Shown here: positions 9,328 to 16,182 of the stretch, in pieces
Layout: every line of letters starts with the position of its first letter
Position numbering within the stretch: position 1 is the first letter of the stretch
Assembly: GCA_963646285.1 (NCBI GenBank)
Contig: CAVIWF010000016.1
Location: forward strand, 1-42,999
Direction of reading: 5' to 3'
DNA length: 42,999 nt
From: CAKUFA01 sp963646285
Lineage (GTDB): Bacteria; Bacillota; Clostridia; Christensenellales; Aristaeellaceae
Position numbers and translations under genes: made by a program
Notes under the pieces: generated by a model
What the model saw: the letters and a program-made list of their open reading frames with translations, nothing else
Told to the model about the DNA's origin: nothing
The model's database searches: none

Positions 9328-10737
9328 TTACTTGTCCAGCTTCACTCTGTTATTCCGCCATATGCCGGTTAGGTAGAAGATGAAGAGCACCAATGCGCTG
9401 ATGCCATTGGAAATGACCACGGAATACCACACGCTACGTACGCCCATGTGCAGCACCTGATCCAGCAAATACAGGGAAGCAAAGCGGAAGACCCAAAGGC
9501 GAGCCGCTTCAATGGACATGGTAATCTCCGTGTGGCCGGAACCCTGAAAGAGTCCTGCTGTGGCGTTGTATACGCCGTTGGAGAAGCACCACAGGGCAAG
9601 GATGCTCAGGAAATCCGCTGCCATGGCAATCACATCTGCATCTGTAGCGAAGATGCTGACCACAGCGGTGGACACGGCGGGACGGGACAGCACAAGTCCG
9701 CCAACCAGCAGGAACGCAACGGCGGCAATCATGGAAACGTGGTAACCCTTCTCCGCACGCTCAGGCTGATTGGCCCCCATGTTCTGCCCGGTAATGGTGG
9801 CAACAGCGGAACCGATGGCATTGGAAGGCAGGGAAATCAAGCCATTCACCTTATTGCCGATGCCGTAGGCAGCCATGGCGTTCACGCCGTAGGCATAGAC
9901 GTTTCGGCTCATGAGGAGGAAACCGAACTGCATGGCGCTGCTGCCTAAAGCTGTGGGCAAACCGATGCGGATGATTTCCTGCAGCTTGGATTTTTCAAGT
10001 TTCATCTTGGTGCGCTGAAGCCGAACCTGGGCGTTGGGTCTGGTGAGCAGTACCAGCACCACAATGGCAGGAACTGCCTTGGCTAGCACGGTGGCCAGTG
10101 CGGCACCGGCAGCGCCCCAGCGAATGACCACCATCAGCAGCGGATCCAGCACCATGTTGATAAGGATGCCCAGCAGGTTCATCAGCATGGGCTGCACCGT
10201 GTCCCCATGAGCCTGACGAATGGCCTGAAAAATGTTGACTGTAAACAGGAAGGGCATATCGAAGGAAACAACACGGAGATAGGTGGTGGCGTGCTGCCAG
10301 GTTTCGCCATCGGACCCAAGCCAGGTGACAATATCGGGCGTGAAAATTTCCAACACGAGGACACAAGCAAGGCAAAACAGCATGGAGCAGAAGTAAATCT
10401 GGTTCGCCATCTTTTCTGCTTCTTCGTGCCGCCCGGCGCCTACGTACTGGGAAATCAGCACCGATCCTGCCACGGTAAGACCGCTGCCGAAGTTGACAAC
10501 CGTGCTTTGCACAGGGGTCACTAGGCTGATTGCCGCCAAAGGGGATGTGCCGATTCGTCCCAGCCAGAAGGTATCCGTCAGGTTATACATCGTCTGCAGA
10601 AAGCTGTTGATGATGACAGGAACGGCAATGGAAAGAATGGCCTGAAGAAGATTCCCGTGAAGGATGAGCTCTGTGTTGCCACGTACAAGGCGTTTCACCG
10701 CGTGCCACCTCACATCCGTAGATTTAGACGGGCTCAT
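9328..10737 (-). CDS. MATE-family multidrug/metabolite exporter, first copy
   Basis: This 469-residue protein has twelve hydrophobic segments and the MATE N-terminal pattern (LSIAVPVIINSFLQTMYNLTD, then FWLGRIGTSPLAA). These carriers export cationic or other small molecules using Na+ or H+ gradients. It is transcribed against the pectin genes and shares a 186-bp divergent region with GH105. The ATG at 10737 has only a weak AGGTG site; GTG at 10698 is an attractive alternative because AGGTGG lies 6 bases before it and a TATAAT at 10741-10736 would then serve as its -10 box. The substrate is unknown; being inside the pectin locus may be coincidental. Confidence 0.85.
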   Translation of the reverse strand: MSPSKSTDVRWHAVKRLVRGNTELILHGNLLQAILSIAVPVIINSFLQTMYNLTDTFWLGRIGTSPLAAISLVTPVQSTVVNFGSGLTVAGSVLISQYVGAGRHEEAEKMANQIYFCSMLFCLACVLVLEIFTPDIVTWLGSDGETWQHATTYLRVVSFDMPFLFTVNIFQAIRQAHGDTVQPMLMNLLGILINMVLDPLLMVVIRWGAAGAALATVLAKAVPAIVVLVLLTRPNAQVRLQRTKMKLEKSKLQEIIRIGLPTALGSSAMQFGFLLMSRNVYAYGVNAMAAYGIGNKVNGLISLPSNAIGSAVATITGQNMGANQPERAEKGYHVSMIAAVAFLLVGGLVLSRPAVSTAVVSIFATDADVIAMAADFLSILALWCFSNGVYNATAGLFQGSGHTEITMSIEAARLWVFRFASLYLLDQVLHMGVRSVWYSVVISNGISALVLFIFYLTGIWRNNRVKLDK

Positions 10738-10759
10738 TATACACCTGTCATGGTAAAAA

Positions 10760-10773
10760 AGAAAGCGTTTACA
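10760..10773 (-). promoter_or_regulatory. cre-like operator (13 of 14) between MATE and GH105
   Basis: Read on the minus strand the site is TGTAAACGCTTTCT, which fits the CcpA/LacI-family consensus TGWAANCGNTNWCA except for the last base. It lies at the likely MATE promoter. A weaker relative (11 of 14) occurs at 10813-10826. Carbon-catabolite control or a local LacI-type repressor is inferred. Confidence 0.6.
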
Positions 10774-10844
10774 GAAAATCTTTTTGTTCCTGAATGAAAA
10801 GAAAGCTTTGTAGATAAACGCTTGCAGGAAATAATGAGGTTCCG

Positions 10845-10873
10845 TTGACAAGGAAAAAGTCCTGGAGTATAAT
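10845..10873 (+). promoter_or_regulatory. Perfect-consensus sigma-A promoter of the GH105-GH28 operon
   Basis: TTGACA (10845-10850), 17 bases, TATAAT (10868-10873). Transcription would start near 10880. A promoter this strong is expected to be held by a repressor, and candidate operators flank it. Confidence 0.8.
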
Positions 10874-10886
10874 GAGCTCAAGTTGA

Positions 10887-10900
10887 TAATGCTTACATTA
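10887..10900. promoter_or_regulatory. Candidate operator dyad just after the GH105 transcription start
   Basis: TAATG (10887-10891), four bases, CATTA (10896-10900) form a perfect 5+5 inverted repeat between the predicted start point and the ribosome site. Its position would suit a roadblock repressor. Confidence 0.4.
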
Positions 10901-10923
10901 CCATACAGAAGGAGAGAATGCTC

Positions 10924-12024
10924 ATGAAGGATGTTCAGCAATACGTGATCCGTTTTCTCAACGCCTACAAGCCCTATAAGGAGTACTGGAACTATGAAGA
11001 CGGCTGCGTGCTGATCGGCTGCATCGACCTGTACGAGGCCACGGGGGATGAGGTGTACCGGAAGTTCGTGCTGGACTATTTGTCCAGCCGGGTGGAGGAA
11101 GACGGCACAATTCCCACCTTCGAAAAGAAGTTCAACATTGACTCCATCAACAGCGGCAAGGCACTGTTCTTCGCCTGGCAGGAAACCGGGGAGGAAAGGT
11201 ACCGCAAGGCCATTGAGTTCCACATGGATCGACTTCGTCAGCACCCTCGCTGCGAATGCGGGAATTTCTGGCACAAGGCTATTTACCCGGAACAGATCTG
11301 GCTGGATGGCCTGTACATGGCGCAGCCCTTCTACATGGCTTACGAAACGACCTTTGACGGGCTGGCAAACGTGGCGGACATTACCAAGCAGTTTGCCAAT
11401 GTGCGCCGTTATCTGTACGATGCGGAAAAGCAGCTTAGTTACCACGCCTGCGACATGGCCAAGCAGCAGCCTTGGGCCAACAAGGAAACAGGATGCTCCA
11501 AAAATTTCTGGCTGCGCTCCATGGGCTGGTATCTGATGGCCATGATTGACTGCATTGGCATTTTGGGGCCGGACAAGCTGTATGAGCACTATCGGGTACT
11601 GGTGGATCTTTTCCGGGAGACCCTTCGAGGCATTCTTCGCTATCAGGACAAGAATACGGGTTTGTTCTATCAGGTGATTGACCATGGGGAAGCAGAGGGA
11701 AACTATCTGGAGACCTCAGGTTCTGCCATGGTGGCCTATGCCATTTTGAAGGCTGTTCGGCTGGGTGTTATCAATGATGAAAAGTATGGGCCTCTCGGAC
11801 GGAAAGCGTTCGAGCACTTGGTAAGCGACAAGCTGCAGCCGGATGAAAACGGTACCCTGCACCTGACGGACATTTGCTGGGTGGCAGGCCTTGGTCCCGG
11901 AGAGAAGCGGGATGGTTCTGTGGCTTACTACCTTTCGGAACCTCGCGTCAGCGATGACAGCAAGGGCGTCGGTCCTTTTATGATGGCCTATGCGGAATAC
12001 CTGAATGCCGAAGCGAAAGCTTGA
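10924..12024 (+). CDS. Unsaturated rhamnogalacturonyl hydrolase (GH105, YteR/YesR-like)
   Basis: This 366-residue protein has an (alpha/alpha)6-barrel style sequence: NIDSINSGKALFFAW, the conserved IWLDGLYMAQPFYMAYE with the general acid/base Asp near residue 128, LRSMGWYLMAMID, and the ETSGSAMVAYAILKA region. GH105 enzymes remove the unsaturated galacturonyl residue left by lyases from rhamnogalacturonan disaccharides. ATG 10924 is preferred because AAGGAG lies 9 bases upstream; ATG 10918 would leave only 3 bases. It has no signal peptide, which agrees with intracellular action in characterised relatives. It is first in an operon with GH28 (13-bp gap) and the isomerase-like gene. Confidence 0.9.
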   Translation: MKDVQQYVIRFLNAYKPYKEYWNYEDGCVLIGCIDLYEATGDEVYRKFVLDYLSSRVEEDGTIPTFEKKFNIDSINSGKALFFAWQETGEERYRKAIEFHMDRLRQHPRCECGNFWHKAIYPEQIWLDGLYMAQPFYMAYETTFDGLANVADITKQFANVRRYLYDAEKQLSYHACDMAKQQPWANKETGCSKNFWLRSMGWYLMAMIDCIGILGPDKLYEHYRVLVDLFRETLRGILRYQDKNTGLFYQVIDHGEAEGNYLETSGSAMVAYAILKAVRLGVINDEKYGPLGRKAFEHLVSDKLQPDENGTLHLTDICWVAGLGPGEKRDGSVAYYLSEPRVSDDSKGVGPFMMAYAEYLNAEAKA

Positions 12025-12037
12025 TAGGAGGGAACAC

Positions 12038-13594
12038 ATGAAACTGACCTGTTTGTTTGTTTCGGGCAGAAGTGCCGCACTTCAGCTGGAAGACGGCGGA
12101 CTGTACCATACCCTGAAGCCCTATACCCTGCGCATCAATGGAGAGAAAACCACGACTACCGACCGTGTGGTGACCAACCTGTACGGCCTGTGGCCGGATA
12201 CGGACTACACCGTGGAAGTACTGGATGGCGAAGAAACTGTAGCCACCATTGCTTTCCGCACTGCGGTTGAAAGCGTTACCCTGAACGTGCGGCGCTTTGG
12301 TGCAATAGGCGATGGCGTCCATGATGATACCTCCGCCATTCAGGCGGCTATCCTGTGCTGCCCGGAAAAAGGCCGGGTGCTGATTCCCAAGGGAAAGTAC
12401 GTGGTAACGCCCTTGTTCCTGAAAAGCCATATTGCCATTGAACTGGCGGAAGGGGCAGAACTGTGCCTGAATACGGATCGCCATTGCTTCCCGATCCTGC
12501 CGGGGGCAACGGAAACGACGGATGAAACCGGCGACTACAACCTGGGAACATGGGAAGGCAATCCGCTGGATGCCTTTGCAGCATTGATTACCGGCGTTGA
12601 CGTGGAGGATGTGTGCATTTATGGCCCCGGCAAGCTGAATGGCAGAGCAGATCAGGCGGACTGGTGGATTAATCGCAAGCAGAAGAACATTGCCTGGCGT
12701 GGGCGGATGGTTTTCCTGTGCCGCTGCAACCATGTAACCTTGCAGGGTGTCAGCGTGTGCAACAGCCCCTCTTGGAACCTGCATCCCTACTTCAGCAATG
12801 ATTTGAAGTTCATCGGTATCTCTGTGACCGCCCCTGCGGACAGCCCCAATACGGACGGCTTTGACCCGGAAAGCTGCAAGCATGTGCTGCTGGCTGGTGC
12901 ACATTTCTCTCTGGGCGATGACTGCATTGCCATCAAGGCGGGTAAAATCTACATGGGTCGCACCTATAAAACACCCTGCGAGCATGTGGAAATTGCCCAT
13001 TGCCTGATGGAGAATGGCCATGGCGGCGTAACCATCGGCAGCGAGATGGCCGGCGGTGTTCATGATGTATTGGTGCACGATTGCCTTATGCGCAACACGG
13101 ATCGGGGTCTGCGGGTAAAGACACGCCGGGGTCGTGGCAAAGACGGTGTCATTGACGAGATTGTCTTCGAACGGGTAAAAATGGAGCATGTGGGTGCACC
13201 CTTCGTGGTGAATTGCCTGTATTTCTGCGACCCGGATGGTCATACGGCATGGGTGCAGTCACGGGAAAAGTATCCCGTGGATGATTCCACCCCTCGGGTG
13301 GGCAAGGTGATTTTCCGGGATGTACAGGCGGAAGACTGCGGAGCCTGCGCCGGGTATTTCCTTGGCTTGCCGGAGCAGCCCATCGAACAGGTGGAGATGG
13401 AGAACGTCACCTTCACATTTGACAAGCAGGGCAAGCCCATGTCACCGGCTATGGCGGAAAATGTGGAGCCCTGCCTGAATCAAGGTATCATTGCAAAGTA
13501 TGTGGATCGCATCGTGATGAAGAATGTACGTATGACCGGTCAGGTAGGCGAGACGCTGGCATGCGAACAGGTTGCCCATGTGGAAGGAGTGTAA
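12038..13594 (+). CDS. Polygalacturonase, GH28 family, probably exo-acting and cytoplasmic
   Basis: This 518-residue protein has a short N-terminal beta domain (about 1-80, fibronectin-III-like TDYTVEVLDG) and then a right-handed beta-helix. The GH28 signatures are all present: NTDG 271-274 (Asp273), GDD 293-295 (Asp294, Asp295), GHG 327-329 and RVK 359-361. The enzyme hydrolyses alpha-1,4-galacturonan; the domain layout is common among exo-acting members, which is inference. The start MKLTCLFV has TAGGAGGG 7 bases before it and no signal peptide. It lies 13 bp after GH105 and 4 bp before the isomerase-like gene. Confidence 0.93.
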   Translation: MKLTCLFVSGRSAALQLEDGGLYHTLKPYTLRINGEKTTTTDRVVTNLYGLWPDTDYTVEVLDGEETVATIAFRTAVESVTLNVRRFGAIGDGVHDDTSAIQAAILCCPEKGRVLIPKGKYVVTPLFLKSHIAIELAEGAELCLNTDRHCFPILPGATETTDETGDYNLGTWEGNPLDAFAALITGVDVEDVCIYGPGKLNGRADQADWWINRKQKNIAWRGRMVFLCRCNHVTLQGVSVCNSPSWNLHPYFSNDLKFIGISVTAPADSPNTDGFDPESCKHVLLAGAHFSLGDDCIAIKAGKIYMGRTYKTPCEHVEIAHCLMENGHGGVTIGSEMAGGVHDVLVHDCLMRNTDRGLRVKTRRGRGKDGVIDEIVFERVKMEHVGAPFVVNCLYFCDPDGHTAWVQSREKYPVDDSTPRVGKVIFRDVQAEDCGACAGYFLGLPEQPIEQVEMENVTFTFDKQGKPMSPAMAENVEPCLNQGIIAKYVDRIVMKNVRMTGQVGETLACEQVAHVEGV

Positions 13595-13598
13595 GCAA

Positions 13599-14435
13599 AT
13601 GAATATCGGTATTCGGATGCATGACATGGCGGCAGGAACCATTGAGGAGCGGGCATTGATGGCTAAGCAGCAGGGCTTTACCTGCGTTCATCTTGCCCTG
13701 AGCAAGACGATTTCCCCGAAGTACATGGAGCCTGCAGTGGTTACGCCCGGGCTGGCAAAGCACTTGAATGAAATGCTCAACGGGGTTGATGTAGCAGTGC
13801 TGGGATGCTACCTGAATCTGGCACATCCCGATGAACAGAAATATCAGGAAATTCTGAGAAAATACGTGGCACATTTGCAGCTTTGCCGCTGGATGGGCGC
13901 CGGTGTTGTGGGCACGGAAACGGGCAATCCCAATGCGGAATATCGGTATGACCCTGTTGCAAGCCACACGGAAGCTGCCTTGTTCCTGTTCATTGACCGG
14001 CTTCGTCCTGTGGTGGAGGCCGCAGAAAAAATCGGCGCTACCATGGCCATCGAGCCGGTGTATACGCACATTGTGTCGGATGGCAAGCGGGCACGGAAGG
14101 TGCTGGATGCAATTCATTCGCCGAACCTGAAGATCATTTTTGATCCGGTGAATCTGCTTCATCCGGATAACGTCATGCGCCGTGATGCGGTAATTGACGA
14201 GGCCATTGACCTGCTGGGCGACGAAATCGCCGTGGTGCACATGAAGGACTACCACGCTACACCTGATGCCCTTGTGGCCTGTGCTCCGGGTCTTGGGGAA
14301 ATGAACTATGATGCGGTGCTCCGCTACTGCATCGAGCATAAGCCCTATGTGCAGATGACCTTGGAGGATACGAAACCTGACAATGCAGAACAGGCAAGAC
14401 TGTTCCTGGAAAAGCGGGCAGAAGCGTTGCTGTAA
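13599..14435 (+). CDS. TIM-barrel sugar isomerase/epimerase-like protein (AP endonuclease 2 superfamily)
   Basis: This 278-residue protein has the metal-ligand pattern of the xylose-isomerase-like barrel: Glu152 (AIEPVYTH), Asp182 (FDPVN), His214 (VVHMKD) and Glu256 (MTLED). Family members isomerise or epimerise sugars or cleave abasic DNA; the position at the end of a pectin operon suggests a sugar acid derived from galacturonate or rhamnose. The exact substrate is not recognisable. ATG 13599 follows GGAAGGAG, which overlaps the end of GH28. Confidence 0.8.
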   Translation: MNIGIRMHDMAAGTIEERALMAKQQGFTCVHLALSKTISPKYMEPAVVTPGLAKHLNEMLNGVDVAVLGCYLNLAHPDEQKYQEILRKYVAHLQLCRWMGAGVVGTETGNPNAEYRYDPVASHTEAALFLFIDRLRPVVEAAEKIGATMAIEPVYTHIVSDGKRARKVLDAIHSPNLKIIFDPVNLLHPDNVMRRDAVIDEAIDLLGDEIAVVHMKDYHATPDALVACAPGLGEMNYDAVLRYCIEHKPYVQMTLEDTKPDNAEQARLFLEKRAEALL

Positions 14436-14597
14436 CGATGGTTTTCCTTCAGTATCGACTGCTTTGCTGTTTTTAAATTGCCACTTAAACCCTGCAAATG
14501 GTTTTTGCATAGCTGTATTGGTTTTCTGGCTTTGCAGGAAACATATTTGACCATTTTGCCCATTGTTTTTCGCAATGGACGCTAGTACTCCAGCTAT
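14436..14597. other. Gene-free stretch after the pectin operon
   Basis: No gene is supported on either strand. The stretch is T-rich compared with its neighbours. It holds small hairpins such as TGCAAA/TTTGCA near 14495 and CCATTG/CAATGG at 14560-14578, none followed by a U tract, so the terminator of the pectin operon is not obvious here. Confidence 0.5.
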
Positions 14598-14668
14598 AGA
14601 AGGCGTTATTGCCTGAGGTGTGGCCGTGAATGCGTCCCCCTCTTGTAGAAAAGACAATAACGCCTTCT
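14598..14668. repeat. 71-bp element with perfect 14-bp terminal inverted repeats
   Basis: AGAAGGCGTTATTG at 14598-14611 is exactly complementary to 14655-14668, with 43 bases between. The arms could fold as a long hairpin or mark a small palindromic mobile element. No second copy was found in the window. Confidence 0.7.
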
Positions 14669-14710
14669 TGTGCATTCGTTGATTTGCATCCTTTACAATC
14701 TTCCCTTCCC

Positions 14711-14784
14711 TGCGTCTTTGTTTGTTTGCGCTGCATCTTTGTTTTGTTTGCGTTTGCGTCTTTGTTTGTCTTTGTTTGTTTGCG
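14711..14784 (+). repeat. G/T-rich imperfect tandem repeat upstream of a promoter
   Basis: Units of the form (GCG)TCTTTGTTTGTTTG recur several times. The plus strand contains one A in 74 bases and few C. The repeat ends 6 bases before the -35 box of the promoter at 14790, so changes in repeat number could affect promoter activity or local DNA structure. Confidence 0.75.
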
Positions 14785-14789
14785 TAGTT

Positions 14790-14818
14790 TTGACACATCA
14801 AGCCTTCCATGCTATAAT
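14790..14818 (+). promoter_or_regulatory. Perfect-consensus promoter of the GNAT-hydrolase-murF-ddl run
   Basis: TTGACA (14790-14795), 17 bases, TATAAT (14813-14818), with extended -10 TGC. No gene intervenes before the GNAT start near 14898. Confidence 0.82.
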
Positions 14819-14897
14819 AATTCAGTTAAAATAGCAGGGTGTGCAGACTTACTGTCTGCAGCCTCTGCAAAGCCTGCACAGACGGGGAGTGAGACCT

Positions 14898-15425
14898 TTG
14901 TTCTGGAAGCGACGGAAGCCCAGTATGTCGGATGGGGTCATTGATCTCATTCCGCTGTCTCTGTACCCGCCGGACGAGGCTATGGGCTTTGGCGACAATT
15001 ATGATTATATGATTGTGCCCCACGGTACCCGGCGAGAAGCGGGGCGGATCAACCTTCGCCTCGGCGAAAGCGAGTGCGTCTATTACTTTGGACACATTGG
15101 GTATCATGTGGACTTGGGCTTTCAGGGGAATCACTTTGCAAGGCGAGCCTGCGAGCTCCTTCGGGATGTGATCATCGGTGCAGGAAAATGCAGCGTGGTG
15201 ATCACGACCGATCCGGATAATTGGCCCAGTCGCCGCACCTGCGAAGGATTGGGCTGCGTGATGGAAAACATTGTCCATGTACCGGAGGAAATTCAACGGC
15301 AGTGGGAAATCAGTGCGGTGAAGTGTCGTTATATTTGGCGGATGGATAGCGAAAAACGTCCCATCCCACCTAAAACATTGGAATGGTCGGAGGAATACCA
15401 TGGAAGCGACAGCTTCAGGGGTTAA
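14898..15425 (+). CDS. GNAT-family N-acetyltransferase
   Basis: This protein of about 175 residues has the GNAT core: a beta strand with GHIGYHVDLGFQGNHFARRA resembling the acetyl-CoA pyrophosphate loop and following helix, then TTDPDNWPSRRTCEGLGCV, the usual motif B helix and strand. The acceptor is unknown. The start is uncertain: TTG 14898 has GGGGAG 8 bases before it and is used here; GTG 14889 and ATG 14925 are alternatives, and an ATG at 14841 lacks a ribosome site. It overlaps the following hydrolase gene by 26 bp, so the pair is translationally coupled. Confidence 0.78.
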   Translation: MFWKRRKPSMSDGVIDLIPLSLYPPDEAMGFGDNYDYMIVPHGTRREAGRINLRLGESECVYYFGHIGYHVDLGFQGNHFARRACELLRDVIIGAGKCSVVITTDPDNWPSRRTCEGLGCVMENIVHVPEEIQRQWEISAVKCRYIWRMDSEKRPIPPKTLEWSEEYHGSDSFRG

Positions 15426-16179
15426 GATTCATTATACGCTGAGCGGACAAGGAACGAAGCGAGTGGTGCTGCTCCACGGTTGGGGCTGTGAAATCAAGTT
15501 GATGCAGCCCGTGGCGGAAGCACTCCGGCAGGATATGCAGGTGCTCTGCATTGATTTTCCTGGTCACGGGGCAAGCGGCCGCCCGCCGGAGCCTTGGGGC
15601 GTTCCGGAATATGCAGCCTGCCTGAAGGAATTGCTTCAACAGTTGAACTACTTGCCCTGTGCAGCGGTTGCTCATTCCTTCGGCGCACGGGTCGCTGTTT
15701 ACTTGGCCAGCGAAGACCCAGCGGCCTTTACCAAGCTTGCTCTGACCGGTGCTGCCGGTATCAGGGCACCTCAAAGTGAGGAAAGCAAAAAACGTTCCGA
15801 ACAGTTTAAGCGGCTGAAAGGAATGTGCGAAGGTCTGAAGAAAGCCAGGATTTTCGGCACATTGCCGGACAAGGCAGAGGATGCGCTGCGTAGGAAATAC
15901 GGTTCCGCAGACTATAACGCCTTGGATGAAGAAATGCGCAAAACCTTTGTCAAGGTGATAAACCTTGATCTAACGGATCGGCTGCATGAAATCAAGCAGC
16001 CCACCCTGCTCCTGTGGGGCACAAAGGATACAGCAACGCCCATGTGGATGGGCAAAAAAATGGAGGAACTTATCCCGGATGCGGGTCTTGTGGAATTGGA
16101 GGAAGGCACCCATTTCGCTTATTTGGAGCAGTGCGGGAAATTCTGCACCATTGTCCGCCACTTTTTACTGGAGGATTGA
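15400..16179 (+). CDS. Alpha/beta-fold hydrolase
   Basis: This 259-residue protein shows HGWG (oxyanion region, residues 26-29), nucleophile Ser93 in AHSFGA, Asp210 in WGTKDTATP and His238 in GTHFAY, a complete catalytic triad. It resembles small esterases or lipases of the BioH/MenH-like group, but the substrate is not identifiable. ATG 15400 has CGGAGGAA upstream inside the preceding gene. It is 3 bp from the Mur ligase gene and may act on a cell-envelope or small ester substrate (weak inference from neighbours). Confidence 0.85.
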   Translation: MEATASGVKIHYTLSGQGTKRVVLLHGWGCEIKLMQPVAEALRQDMQVLCIDFPGHGASGRPPEPWGVPEYAACLKELLQQLNYLPCAAVAHSFGARVAVYLASEDPAAFTKLALTGAAGIRAPQSEESKKRSEQFKRLKGMCEGLKKARIFGTLPDKAEDALRRKYGSADYNALDEEMRKTFVKVINLDLTDRLHEIKQPTLLLWGTKDTATPMWMGKKMEELIPDAGLVELEEGTHFAYLEQCGKFCTIVRHFLLED

Positions 16180-16182
16180 CGC

